Shown here piece by piece: positions 52,301 through 62,093 of a DNA stretch of 64,000 nt (positions are counted from its first letter, which is position 1; the number at the start of each line of letters is the position of its first letter). A model generated the notes under the pieces. The model searched no databases, was not told the DNA's origin, and worked only from the letters and a program-made list of their open reading frames with translations. The DNA is from Macrosoma leucophasiata (Eukaryota > Arthropoda > Insecta > Lepidoptera > Hedylidae), in contig JAWQUS010000011.1 of the NCBI GenBank assembly GCA_036365455.1, positions 8,328,001 through 8,392,000 on the forward strand, in the 5' to 3' direction. A program made the position numbers and the translations under genes.

Positions 52301-55222
52301 ATGTTCATGCAAGTGAAGTTAAGAACAGAAGACAGAGACGCTCTTCGTTACCTTTGGAGAGGAGATCGAAGAGATGACCGTCCACCAGAAGAATACAGAA
52401 TGACTTCACTTATTTTCGGCGCATCGAGTTCTCCGGCTACAGCTATCTATGTCAAGAACATCAACGCAGAAAAACATAGAGAAACGCATCCTGAAGCCGT
52501 GAAGGCCATAATAGAGAAACACTACGTTGATGATTACTTAGACAGCTTCAAGAACATCGAGGACGCAGTTCGCATCACCACAGAAGTTCGTAATATACAG
52601 AAGAAAGCGAACTACGAACTCAAACAGTGGAAATCTAATTCTACTTACCTGCTGGAAGCCATTGGAGAAATAGAATCAACAGACAGTATAGAGTTTCATA
52701 GCACAGAAGATAAAATAGAACGAGTACTGGGTCTCGTATGGAAACCGAAGACAGATGAGTTCACCTTCAACTTGAACATGGCTAGAATACCATCGGCACT
52801 CATCGAAGGTCAGACACCGACAAAGAGGCAAGCTCTACGGATCGTCATGTCCCTCTTCGACCCACTGGGCTTCGCATCACCAGTCACCATCATAGCCAAG
52901 CAGATGCTTCAAGAAGTGTGGCGACGTGGTACATCGTGGGACGACGAGATCGATGAAGACCTCGCGACAGAGTGGAGAGACTGGCTGACACACCTGAAGA
53001 GCCTCGCCGACGTCACAATACCGAGGTGCTACGTAGGTTACTCAGATGCTACGACGCTACAGCTACACATCTTTACAGACGCCAGTGAGTCGGCCTACGC
53101 AGCAATCTTGTTTTGGCGAACAATAGCACCGAACGGCGAAGTCAACGTGTCACTCGTCATAGCTAAGGCGAAAGTTGCACCTCTGAAGCTTACCTCGATA
53201 CCACGATTAGAACTGCAGGCCGCAGTACTAGGAGTCCGTCTTGCCGAAACAGTAATACGAGAACACGAAAGAAAACCAGACTCGAAAACATTTTGGACAG
53301 ATAGTAGAACAGTGCTTTCCTGGATCAAGACAGGACCTCGTGCCTACAAACCTTATGTAGCACATAGACTCGCCGCCATAGAAGAAACATCAACAGTCAA
53401 CGAGTGGAGATGGATCCCGAGTAAACAGAATGTAGCTGACGATGCCACCAGAAAGGTGCCACCTTCATTTAACAAGCACCACAGATGGTACACGGGTCCA
53501 GAATTCCTCCTGGGACCGGAGAACACGTGGCCAGCAGACACTTCAGCTCCAGCGCCGTCAGAACCTACAGGCGAAGAGGCAGTCCATCTGATAACAGACA
53601 GAAACCAACCGAGACTGTCAGAAGCTCTACCAGTGCCCTCTCGCTTCTCTAACTGGGAGAGGTTGCGCTACGCCACAGCACGGGTTCTCCTCTTCATTCA
53701 GCTCTGCAAGCCATCAACAGACACAGTTAACTATAGCAGAACTGTAAAAAACAAACAACAAGATCCAGACTGGAGAAAGAAGATGAACAAAACAGTCAAA
53801 AAACATATACAAAAGAAGACTGAAACAGAAAAGAAGTTCATCCACGTATCTGCCGAACTCCTCATTCGGGCAGAAGCTCTTCTGATGCGTGCTACACAGG
53901 AAGAAACCTTCGGCCAAGAAATAGAAGACATCAGAAAACAGAAAATAGTAAACAAAGATAGTCGTCTTCAACAGCTCAGCACAGAATACACCGAAGGGGC
54001 TCTACGTTTACGCAGCCGCATAGAAGCTATAGAGAAAGCTCCAGGAATTAATAGAAGTCCGATGATTTTAGATGGCAATCATCACACAGTAAAACTATGG
54101 ATAGAAAACATTCATCGTAAGCTTCACCATGCGGGCGTCGAAGCTACAGTAAACGAGTGTCGTCAACAGTATTGGATTCTACGTGTACGACCGATTACTC
54201 GTACGATCGTACGACGCTGCCTTCACTGCAGAATGAAGACACAGATGCCACCGTATCCAAGAACAGGGGACCTACCATCGTGTCGTCTCGCCCATCACCG
54301 GCGACCCTTCACCTACACAGGGGTCGACTACTTCGGTCCGCTTTCAGTTTCGACTGGCAGATCCCATCAGAAGAGATACGTGGCGATCTTCACCTGCCTC
54401 ACGACACGCGCCATACATCTAGAAATAGCGGGCTCTCTCAGCGCAAGCTCCGCTATCATGGCCCTACGCAGAATGGTAGCACGCCGAGGCTGCCCGACGG
54501 AGATTTGGTCCGACAACGGGACCAACTTGAAGGCCGCTGACAAGGAGCTACGAGAGGCAATAGACAGATCTACGATGGAAGAGGCAGCGAAACGGAAGAT
54601 CTCATGGCGCTTCATACCACCCGGTGCACCCTTCATGGGCGGTGCCTGGGAACGAATGGTGCGATCAGTGAAGACAGCGATGACAGCGACGCTCCATGAA
54701 AAGCACCCTACAGAAGAAGTTCTGCACACACTACTAATAGAAGCAGAATATACAGTCAACAGCCGTCCGTTGACCCACGTCTCAGTGAGCGCAGAAGATC
54801 CTGAGGCCCTGACTCCCAATCACTTCCTATTGGGAGGTTCCGGTGAGGTCTCAGCTCCCGGGACCTTTGACGACGGAGACCTGCAACCCAGATCCAGCTG
54901 GCGCGCCGCCCAGAGGCTCGCTGACCTGTTCTGGGACCGGTGGCTGCGAGAATACCTGCCTGGGCTACAACACCGGCGGGAGCCCCACGACAAGGGGCCC
55001 ACAGTCCAAGTTGGGGACCTGGTCCAAGTCACGGACCCCAACTCACCTCGCAACACCTGGTTTCGTGGCCGGGTCATCGCTACGTTCCCGGGACCTGATG
55101 GCATCGTGCGCACCGCAGACATACAGACGAGGACGGGTATACTACGGCGGCCTGTAAGAAGATTCATCATTCTGCCAGTGCGATATGACATCGCGCCTGC
55201 ACCGGTACCTGATGCTGAGTAG
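49358..55222 (+). CDS. BEL/Pao gag-pol polyprotein, 1954 aa
   Basis: ATG at 49358 is the first in frame (the frame is open back into the LTR only through a GTG). Domain order: low-complexity Ser/Thr/Ala-rich N-terminus (1-200); coiled, Gln-rich segment; DUF1759-type gag core from about 320 (ELPIFNGAYQDWLYF); three Cys/His clusters from 527 (CPVCEETGHAVINC); DUF1758-type aspartic protease with DDGS at 646-649; reverse transcriptase about 880-1110 with first Asp978 and YVDD at 1056-1059; RNase H from Asp1241 (FTDASESAYAA, FWTDSRTVLSW); integrase with an HHCC zinc module from 1586 and catalytic Asp1657, Asp1719 and Glu1765; C-terminal DUF5641-type region (VQVGDLVQVTD, GRVIATFPG). Length and order fit the family. 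All catalytic residues are present and no frame is broken. Gag and pol share one frame. Confidence 0.95.
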   Translation: MPITRSTGRGRTQPSTAESSPTTEESTQSGTTETTSSANNTSTEATTTTATSASASTSKTTETERKKSSNPSDPSTAPGPSAVERRAVNPSPAPGPSAVEPRAGNPSAVNPYSKGTAASVVNPKTVASAATASTVVASAVIRSAAAEQTASSQMKKQGVTPQIEQEAMKNLNKPRSRRSTKSSKLAKAKENLARVQVELAQAQIAVIEAESDNEDDGSVFTQIEQHDRIDAWLQNQPQAPTMFAIEPIRRIEAEEIRRSPIEAEQQQYGQQQQQNYYRAAPSFTPHQQPPAGPQPSSELVLLADAISQFAKTANKPRAIELPIFNGAYQDWLYFRAAYQETENLHTKLENLNRLRRNLKGKAREAVEAQLITNSDPSIIMETLEARFGRPDAIAAAEIETLRALPRLTESPRDICIYSTKISNVVATLQALNCIYYLYNPEVGRSIVEKMASTLRFKFYEFAALLPRETPELIKLQRFLKREAEICGPYAQPEIVTTQYQQSSQQSSHLNRRNHRVNTVTEKPIVKCPVCEETGHAVINCDIFKKQNSNERWDTAKNHRLCFKCLRYRSKTHFCQQRVCGIDGCKYYHNRMLHFRRSASKPEDDHIEKTEAINSAWVSAGRQSYLKIIPVTASGPDGEIDTYALLDDGSTVTLIDNSIAEKIGATGPVEPLRIEAINSLKTGESASRRVSITLRGVNNRKESIQARTVKNLHVTAQEVSRRRIKECRHLRGITNFITYSEAKPGILIGQDNCHLLLSTKVKKGTKNQPVASLTPLGWVLHGSHSNASNSVDFVHHLTEEPTDENLDDMMKQYFAMDSLGITPKKPQSDPEEKALRILQRNTAQREDGKYETSLLWKTEEATLPDNKQNSLKRLYSIEKKLDRDDGLKKKYTEQMEALISKGYAERAPEQKTENRTWYLPHFGVVNPMKPGKLRVVHDAAAKTKGVSLNDLLLKGPDLLQSLPGVVMRFRQHCIAVTADIGEMFMQVKLRTEDRDALRYLWRGDRRDDRPPEEYRMTSLIFGASSSPATAIYVKNINAEKHRETHPEAVKAIIEKHYVDDYLDSFKNIEDAVRITTEVRNIQKKANYELKQWKSNSTYLLEAIGEIESTDSIEFHSTEDKIERVLGLVWKPKTDEFTFNLNMARIPSALIEGQTPTKRQALRIVMSLFDPLGFASPVTIIAKQMLQEVWRRGTSWDDEIDEDLATEWRDWLTHLKSLADVTIPRCYVGYSDATTLQLHIFTDASESAYAAILFWRTIAPNGEVNVSLVIAKAKVAPLKLTSIPRLELQAAVLGVRLAETVIREHERKPDSKTFWTDSRTVLSWIKTGPRAYKPYVAHRLAAIEETSTVNEWRWIPSKQNVADDATRKVPPSFNKHHRWYTGPEFLLGPENTWPADTSAPAPSEPTGEEAVHLITDRNQPRLSEALPVPSRFSNWERLRYATARVLLFIQLCKPSTDTVNYSRTVKNKQQDPDWRKKMNKTVKKHIQKKTETEKKFIHVSAELLIRAEALLMRATQEETFGQEIEDIRKQKIVNKDSRLQQLSTEYTEGALRLRSRIEAIEKAPGINRSPMILDGNHHTVKLWIENIHRKLHHAGVEATVNECRQQYWILRVRPITRTIVRRCLHCRMKTQMPPYPRTGDLPSCRLAHHRRPFTYTGVDYFGPLSVSTGRSHQKRYVAIFTCLTTRAIHLEIAGSLSASSAIMALRRMVARRGCPTEIWSDNGTNLKAADKELREAIDRSTMEEAAKRKISWRFIPPGAPFMGGAWERMVRSVKTAMTATLHEKHPTEEVLHTLLIEAEYTVNSRPLTHVSVSAEDPEALTPNHFLLGGSGEVSAPGTFDDGDLQPRSSWRAAQRLADLFWDRWLREYLPGLQHRREPHDKGPTVQVGDLVQVTDPNSPRNTWFRGRVIATFPGPDGIVRTADIQTRTGILRRPVRRFIILPVRYDIAPAPVPDAE

Positions 55223-55225
55223 CAC

Positions 55226-55236
55226 GGCGGGAGAAA
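55226..55236 (+). other. BEL/Pao polypurine tract
   Basis: GGCGGGAGAAA ends exactly at the 3' LTR, the expected primer for plus-strand synthesis; one C interrupts it. Confidence 0.75.
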
Positions 55237-56150
55237 TGTGCAGGACGCTCATGAATAATGTACAGTGTTAGTGATTAAAAAACAGTTTTGATAGTGATCG
55301 GCCATACAGTCCTCAATAGTGTACGTTGTCAGCGCGTAGACAACCAATAACAATCGTGTTGTGTAGTCGTCAATAGCATAGTACACAATAGTATACGTTA
55401 TCGGAACGTAGATAGAGCTTAAGTGACCAATAGCGTTAGAGTATTGTATAACTTCTATTTTTAGATTTTGACTTTGTTATGTAATATTTGTGTAATTTAG
55501 AGTATAATTAATAGTTTTGTGTCACTTAAAGCTCGTTTGTGTTTAATATTACTTTGTTTTGTATAATTTAACAGTTTTTTGTGCATAATATTATAGTTTT
55601 TTGAATATGTTTACTTTTTTTGACTTCTGTTTGTATCTTTGAACATTTGTAATAGTTTTATGTAAGTTTTATAGTTGAAATATGTTTATGTTTTATGAAA
55701 ATAAAGATTTTTGATGTCTGTTGTTTCCTTTCGGTAATGATCTGAGATACATAGAGATTTTAATTGGCCAAATAAATCTAATAGCTGATTGGTTGTTCGA
55801 ATCAACCAATCATAGATAATAAAATTTGTTTGCTTGAAATTTAAATATCTCTTATGATTGGTTACTTGAACCAACAACCAATCACAGGAGGTTTTCTTAA
55901 GCTCGATGACCTTGAGATTTTAGAATAAAAGTAGGGCACTTTTGTATGGCCGGTACAGTTCGTCGACAGCACTCGGAATACTCGGATCACTACCTAAGGA
56001 AGAAATCAGAAGGAAAATAATAGTGAACAGTGAAAAAGCGTTTTATTAGAACATCCAGTAGAGCGTGTCACCCTGGTTCGCTTGCGCTGCTTTATCCGCC
56101 ATACGGCGTGAGTCTTCAATCCAGTCAATAGTAAAGTGTCGTGTCTGACA
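55237..56150 (+). repeat. BEL/Pao 3' LTR
   Basis: 914 bp, offset by exactly 6849 bp from the 5' LTR and apparently identical to it. AATAAA at 55700-55705. Confidence 0.95.
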
Positions 56151-56194
56151 GGTGAGATACCTATGTTGTACAACTGTAGGCATCTTTGGAAGAG

Positions 56195-56480
56195 ACGCTT
56201 TTCAGTTGTAATGATGATGGTGATAAACTCCGCTAAAAAAAGCAGGAACACAATTACTGCGGTAATAATGACTGCTAAATTAGACACAGGCATTATGCGA
56301 TTCCACTGAAAATAATATTTTCAGTGGAATTGCATAATTTAGAGTCATTGAGTGACCGCGTTAACGGATGGTGGTTATGGTTGCAGCCGGCTTGCAGTGC
56401 GCTCGGCCGATAACTGTCAACTGCGATATTGTATTTGATATACTGCCTAATCTCATGACATGTGTCGTTCTGGATGATGT
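56195..56480 (+). repeat. Family K, copy with an internal palindrome
   Basis: Matches 47218-47480. At 56295-56313 and 56317-56335 it has an added 19-bp inverted repeat (one mismatch, 3-nt loop) around ATTCCACTGAAAAT. Confidence 0.75.
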
Positions 56481-56649
56481 GATACACAATGTTACTAAAT
56501 TTTAATGGTTGTTGACATAATTAATGTACGCGATGCGGCTTGTTGAAATGCTGATATAATCAGACCTTTATTTTAGAAGTACAGTAAATACCTATAATGT
56601 TATTATAATAGCTGCTTTCTATGGGATGTTTTCGAACAATCGTTTTCGT

Positions 56650-56957
56650 AGGCACTACCGCATTACCTAATATTGGTGGTAGAGCTCCAGTGCCGTAGCT
56701 CGCGGGCGTAGGCACCACCGCATTACCTAATATACTTGCCGCTAAATGGCAGTGTGCAGCACTATCGCGTTCCGGTCAGGTGGTAATGTACGGCCCTGTA
56801 ATTTCCAGCACAGAGGCATAACACCTTAGGCCTCAGGAGTAGCAACGCATCTGCATTGTGACCTTTGGTTATTGTGTAGGTGTCTATAGGCTGCAGTCAT
56901 CACTTAACATCAATGCGAACTGCATGCTTGTTTGCCACTTTTATTACATAAAAAAAA
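56650..56957 (+). repeat. Family A, complete copy with a duplicated head piece
   Basis: A short fragment GGCACTACCGCATTACCTAA (56651-56672) precedes a complete copy (56673-56957) ending TTATTACATAAAAAAA. Confidence 0.85.
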
Positions 56958-57044
56958 TCAAATTAGGTTTGTTCCTGAATCCAAATTATGTCTTCATTTG
57001 AACAATACTAACATTTGTACGAATCTTCGAAGACTGTTAATAAT

Positions 57045-57325
57045 GTAGACTACTTTTAGACTGCATATGATAGTGATAGTGCTTTCTCACAGTATTTAAT
57101 CTGAAATAACTCCGATTACATGTAAGAAACATGAACACAAGTGCGGTATAATAACTGCTTAATTAGACACTAGCGTTTAATATTTGCAGTGGCATTTCAT
57201 AATTCAGCTTCAGTGGGTGACCGCGTTAACTGATGGTGAATGCGGCCGACTTGCGGTACGCTTGGGCGATTAATGTCAACTGCGGTATTATATTATTTGA
57301 AGCATTGCCTAATGTCATGTTAGGT
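57045..57325 (+). repeat. Family K, copy 3
   Basis: GAAATAACTCCGATTACATG, GTGGGTGACCGCGTTAACTG, CATTGCCTAATGTCATG. Confidence 0.8.
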
Positions 57326-57427
57326 CTAAAACAAAAATAATTGCTGATTTTTTTTTAATCTAAATTTTATTTGGTGGCTTTTGTCCACTGGAGGATATGT
57401 CAGCCCCCTTCATATCTAAGTACCTTT

Positions 57428-57742
57428 TACTGGTGGTAGAGCTCCAGTGACGGAGCTTGCGGGCGTAGGCACCACCGCATTACCTATTAAACTTGCCGCT
57501 AAATGGTAGTGTTCAGCACTATCGTGTTCCGGTAAGGTGGTAATGTACGGCCCTGTAATTCTAGGCACAGAGGCATAACACGTTAAGCCTCACGAGTGGT
57601 AACACATCTACATAAACCTGACGTCAACCCGTCAGGTTTATCTGACTGCAGTCTATAGACGCCCGTCTATAGACTGCAGTCATCACTTAACATCAATGTG
57701 AGCTGCATGCTTGTTTGCCACTTTCATAACATTAAAAAAAAA
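57428..57742 (+). repeat. Family A copy with two de novo hairpins
   Basis: Head and tail are normal, but the TTTTGACCTCTGGTC segment is replaced by two perfect hairpins: 57614-57623/57630-57639 (10 bp, loop TCAACC) and 57643-57660/57665-57682 (18 bp, loop GCCC). The second mirrors the local CTATAGACTGCAGTC word. Confidence 0.85.
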
Positions 57743-57846
57743 CAAAATATATACACCTTTTAATTGAGAAAGACACTTATTTATGTAATGATATAAAACT
57801 AAATAATGATTTAGCTGCATCACTAAACGTTTATCCTAATAAAACT

Positions 57847-58080
57847 GATGATGAAATTTACCCTACAAACAAATCCTACATCCTAGATGATGAAATTTAC
57901 CCTACAAATAAAGCCTTCATCCAAGATGATGAAATTTACCCTAAAAATAAAGCCTTCATCCAAGATGATGAAATTTACCCTAAAAACAAAGCCTTCATCC
58001 AAGATGATGAAATTTACCCTACAAACAAAGCCTTCATCCAAGATGATGAAATTTACCCTACAAGCAAAGCCTTCATCCAA
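57847..58080 (+). repeat. 39-bp minisatellite, six units
   Basis: Exactly 6 x 39 bp, starting GATGATGAAATTTACCC; later units differ by 1-3 bases and the first by about five. Because 39 is a multiple of three, several frames stay open; one reads DDEIYPTNKAFIQ six times and is open from at least 57778 to a stop near 58156. No promoter, splice sites or known protein match support coding. Confidence 0.85.
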
Positions 58081-58299
58081 AACTCGGGTGATTTCGAAGT
58101 TAGGTGCGAAAGGGGCGGCTTTATGAATTTTTTGACAGTTGCCCTGAGAGCGTGACCCTTTATAGCCAGCTCAGATTTAGTAGATATACTCAACAGACTG
58201 CAATGTATCCCCATCTCTTAATCTAACGCGCTCGAGTAAATCCAAAAATCTCCTTAAATCTCCAAAACTTGGGCTGCTTTATACGTTTTAAAATACAAA

Positions 58300-58575
58300 A
58301 GGGTAGACTACAGACTATTATGTGTTCCCATATTTAATATACTGCAATAACTCTGCTTAATGAAAGTGCGAACACAACTGTGGTTATAATTGCTGCTAAA
58401 TTAGACACGAGCGTTTAATATTTGCAGTGGAATTGCATAACTTAGCGTTAGTGGGTGACCGCGTTAACTGATGGTGGATGCGGCCGGCTTGCGGAGCGCT
58501 CGGGGGATTATTGTCAACTGCGATATTGAATTTGATATATTGCCTAATCTCATCATGATATGTGTTGCTCTGGCA
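58300..58575 (+). repeat. Family K, copy 4
   Basis: CAATAACTCTGCTTAATGAA, GTTAGTGGGTGACCGCGTTA, ATATTGCCTAATCTCAT. Just upstream, 58105-58260 is a family M end (TCTTAATCTAACGCGCTCGA). Confidence 0.8.
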
Positions 58576-58754
58576 CATTGTATTACTTACTTAATTTTAA
58601 TTATTAAAGTGTAAACGCGATGTGGATTTTTTGGCATGTTCATAATAAGATACGACCTCTGTTTTGATACAACATATTTCATGGTGATCATGCAATATGA
58701 CGTATAGGTATGACATCAATATAATTCTTATTATTTATTTATTTATTTTTTTTA

Positions 58755-59040
58755 TTTTTTTTTATGTAATTGAAGTGGCAAACAAGCATGCAGTTCACAT
58801 TGATGTTAAGTGATGACTGCAGCCTATAGACACCCACACAAAGACCAAGGTCAAAATGCAAATGCGTTACCACTCCTGAGGCCTAAGGTGATATGCCTCT
58901 GTGCCGGAAATTACAGGGCCGTACATTACCACCTGACCGGAACACGATAGTGCTGAACACTACCATTTAGCGGCAAGTAAATCAGGTAATGCGGTGGTGC
59001 CTACGCCCGCGAGCTCCGTCACTGGAGCTCTACCACCAGT
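58755..59040 (-). repeat. Family A, complete inverted copy
   Basis: Same subfamily as 24307-24593 (TAATTGAAGTGG, GTAAATCAGG). Confidence 0.9.
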
Positions 59041-59299
59041 AAAAATTATCATTATCATAATAGTTATTTTATGAGGGGCGCCATTTAAAGGTTTTTTATC
59101 CTACGAGATATCTCGATTATTATAGCCATGCGGTGCGTTCGGGTTAGTAACGAACAGAAAGCGAACGTGTGGTCGTAGATACAATCCAGCATATTTATGG
59201 ATAGGAGAACTCACAAGCGTAGATCAATTGGGGAAGTAGTCTTAATTCGGTCTTGGGTTTAAATTAAAAACAAGAGATCTCTATGGGTAGACACTTCAG

Positions 59300-59870
59300 G
59301 CCCCGGGTTCTAACCAGCTCCGAAGTGAAGTCAATCGCCGAATCCAACTCGGATGGGCAGCTTTCGGGAAGCTACGATACATTTTCTCGTTCGACTTACC
59401 GCAGCGTCTCAAGAAAAATGGCTGTGGCCAGTGTATGTTGCCCGTAATGACATATGAAACAGAAACGTGGTCGCATACTATGGGCCTCATATGAGGACTC
59501 AAGGTCACTCAGAGAGCAACAGAGAGAGAGAGCTATGCTTGGAGTTGCTCTGCGAGATCGATTCAGAAAGGAGGAGATCCGCATGAGAACCAAAGTTAGC
59601 GACACAGCTCATCGAATAGCGATACTCAAGTGACAGTGGGCAGGGTACAGAGCTAGAAGAACTGACGGCCGTTAGGGCAGAAGAGTTTTGGAGTGGCGAC
59701 CGCGTACCGGACGAGGAAGCGTAGGCAGAACCGACCCCAAGATGGACCGACGACCTGGTAAAGGTCGCGGGCAATCGGTGGATGAGGGCGGCCCGGGACC
59801 GTTCGCTGTGTCCTTTTTTTAGGAGGGAGGCCTTTTTTCAGCAGTGGACGTCTTTTGGCTGAAATGATGA
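59300..59870 (+). pseudogene. RTE-type LINE, decayed C-terminal end
   Basis: Broken plus-strand frames read LGWAAFGKLRYIFSFDLPQ, LPVMTYETETWSH, AMLGVALRDRFRKEEIR, QWAGYRARRTDGR and RVLEWRPRTGRGS, the order found at the end of insect RTE-clade reverse transcriptase proteins. Stops and frameshifts (for example after ILK near 59630) kill it. A terminal AGCAGTGGACGTCTTTTGGC with TGATGAT repeats is the usual RTE 3' end. The minus-strand frames here are shadows. Confidence 0.8.
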
Positions 59871-60299
59871 TTATGAAATAAGAGATAATAAGGAAGGTCA
59901 ACGAAATCAAACTTAGTAACAAAAACTTGTACTAACATCGAATCGTATATCAGTGTTGTCGAGTTCGAAAGCGCAAACAGTGTGCATCATACAAAGCCAC
60001 ACGAAGTTGCTATCCCGGCCAACACAAGTGTTTATTGTGAGGGTGATATACCGCTTTACGAATGTAGTCCAGCCGTCACCCGTACAACAGACAACATAAG
60101 TTTCTAACTAGAACATCCAACAAGTTACTAAATTAACCTAACTATTTCAAATACAATATTATTGTTACCCCGACCGTGATAATTAAGACAAATATCTTGT
60201 GATGTACCTAGAGGTCGACAAGTTTGTTCATTCGATGTTAGGTTACGGAATTTGGGGGACCGTAATTAGTCTTTGATATTAACTTATATTAATACTAAT
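59871..60299. other. No recognisable feature
   Basis: Nothing supported; a moderately GC-rich patch near 59960-60090 encodes nothing recognisable. Confidence 0.4.
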
Positions 60300-60420
60300 A
60301 AAATGTCAAAATGCTAATGCGTTGCCATTCCTGAGACCTTAGATCACAATAGCGCTGAACACTACCATTTGGCGGGAGATAAATTAGTCCCTACACTGAA
60401 ACTCTATCACCGGTAGAATC
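60300..60420 (-). repeat. Family A, decayed fragment
   Basis: TGTCAAAATGCTAATGCGTT to CTGAAACTCTATCACCGGT, with a large internal deletion. Confidence 0.65.
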
Positions 60421-60461
60421 AGATTAGCGTATATATAAGCAATGCAATGCACATCATACTT

Positions 60462-60858
60462 TTTAACCGACTTCGAAAAAAGGAGGAGGTTCTCAATTCG
60501 TCCGGATCTTTTTTTTTATATATTCACCGATGATTCGAAAACGCCTGTACCGATTTGGATAATTTTGGTTTTGTTTGAAAGGGTGTGCCTCACAGTTGGT
60601 CCCATTGTAACCATGTCAATATGTGATGATGGGATCCTGGAGGGATCGAGGGAACTCTTCAAATTTCATAGCACACTTGAAAGGTTATGATGATGGAGGT
60701 GATGATGATGGAGGTGATGATGATGGAGATGATGATGATGAAGGTGATGATGATGGAGTTGATGATGATGGAGGTGATGGTGATGGAGGTGATGATGATG
60801 GAGGTGATGATGATGGAGTTATTAAACTTGGCACCGACTTCAAACCTATGAGTAGGTA
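60462..60858 (+). repeat. Family J repeat with a GATGATGATGGAG minisatellite
   Basis: Family J start ACCGACTTCGAAAAAAGG and end TTGGCACCGACTTCAAACCT enclose about nine variants of a 15-bp unit GGTGATGATGATGGA at 60686-60822. The Asp/Gly frame through it is a by-product. Confidence 0.8.
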
Positions 60859-61049
60859 GGTACGTAGCCCATATTAAAGTAATTGTCTTATTATAATTAA
60901 TACATAGGTTACGTGTTTATTCCCATAAAATGAAATTATCTAAATAAGTTCATTTTTCGCTTTTTAGTGTTTTTAATTTTTGTAATACTAAGAAGTCAGG
61001 CCCTCTAAAAAAAATTCGAAAGAAAGGTCCGACTTCTAAATATTTTTTA

Positions 61050-61051
<2 letters not shown>

Positions 61052-61102
<51 letters not shown>

Positions 61103-61376
61103 AATAAAAGTGGCAAACAAGCATGCAGTTCACATTGATGTTAAGTGATGACTGCAGCCTATAGACACCCACACAATGACCAGAGGTCAAAATGCAGATG
61201 CGCTGCCACTCCTGAGGCATTAGGTGATATGTCTCTGTGCCTGAAATTACAGGGCCGTACATTACCACCTGACCGGAACACGATAGTGCTGAACACTACC
61301 ATTTAGCGGCAAGTATATTAGGTAATGCGGTGGTGCCTACGCCCGCGAGCTCCGTCACTGGAACTCTACCACCAGT
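61052..61376 (-). repeat. Family A, complete copy with a 47-nt poly(A)
   Basis: T47 at 61052-61098 (the A tail on the minus strand), then a near-consensus copy with an intact head. The unusually long pure tail suggests a recent insertion. Confidence 0.9.
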
Positions 61377-61424
61377 AAAAAGTATGACGTGTATTGCTAT
61401 TTGGGTTCAAATCTGTATTTTTTT

Positions 61425-61732
61425 ACTGGTGATAGGGTTCCATGTGTTCCAAGGAGCTTGAGGGCGTAGGCACCACCGCATTACCTAATCTATCTGCCGC
61501 TAAATGGTATGGCTAATGGCAAAGCACTATCGTGTTCCGATTAGATGGTAATGTATGGCCCCGTTATAACTGTCACAGACACATGGCACCTAAGGTCTCA
61601 GGGCTGGCAACGCATCTGCATTTTGACCTCTGGTTTTTGTTTAGATGTCTATAGGCTACAGTCATCACTCAAAATCATTGTGAAATGCATGCTTGTTTGC
61701 CCCCTTCCTAATGAATATAAAAAAAAAAATCA
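61425..61732 (+). repeat. Family A, complete, diverged copy
   Basis: TACTGGTGATAGGGTTCCAT to CCTAATGAATATAAAAAAAA; head hairpin decayed. Confidence 0.8.
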
Positions 61733-62093
61733 GTTATTACAATATTATGCGATTACCTAGTTTATCAAGCCGGTGTTTATAAAAAAAAACAAAGGTATGT
61801 CAAATAAATACGTTACAAACTCAGCAATAGGATTCTATTACGCGCAAAGCGTTATACGATATTTAAAACAACCGCATCACTGGCATTTATAATTGAATTA
61901 TGAGTATAACAGACCGCTACACCGGCCTCGATAATGAGCTCTGACTATAAACCATATCTGCTGCTTAATTAACAACATAATGAATGGAACGACTTTGGGA
62001 GAATTAATGTTACGGTAGCTGGAGGGTTGCGTTGTTCGCTTAAGTCAGACCAGTGGAGTTATGCTGGTGGTATTCTATTTGTTAGTTTACTTT
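61733..62093. other. No recognisable feature
   Basis: AT-rich; nothing seen. Confidence 0.45.

Larger units (their letters stand above)
48388..56150 (+). mobile_element. Complete BEL/Pao LTR retrotransposon
   Basis: A 7763-bp element with two 914-bp LTRs, a primer-binding site, one gag-pol frame and a polypurine tract, flanked by the 5-bp duplication GGTGA (48383-48387, 56151-56155). LTRs start TGT and end ACA. I found no difference between the LTRs on line-by-line comparison, so insertion is very recent and the element may be active. There is no envelope frame. The insertion lies within the cluster of family K repeats. It is in plus orientation, opposite to the host CUB exons, and could lie in that gene's upstream intron. 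Confidence 0.95.

Noticed and set aside
59296..59922. Minus-strand frames of 69-89 codons
   Set aside because: Antisense to the RTE remnant, whose plus strand gives the recognisable protein fragments.
60623..60859. Asp/Gly-rich frame
   Set aside because: Product of the GATGATGATGGAG minisatellite within family J.
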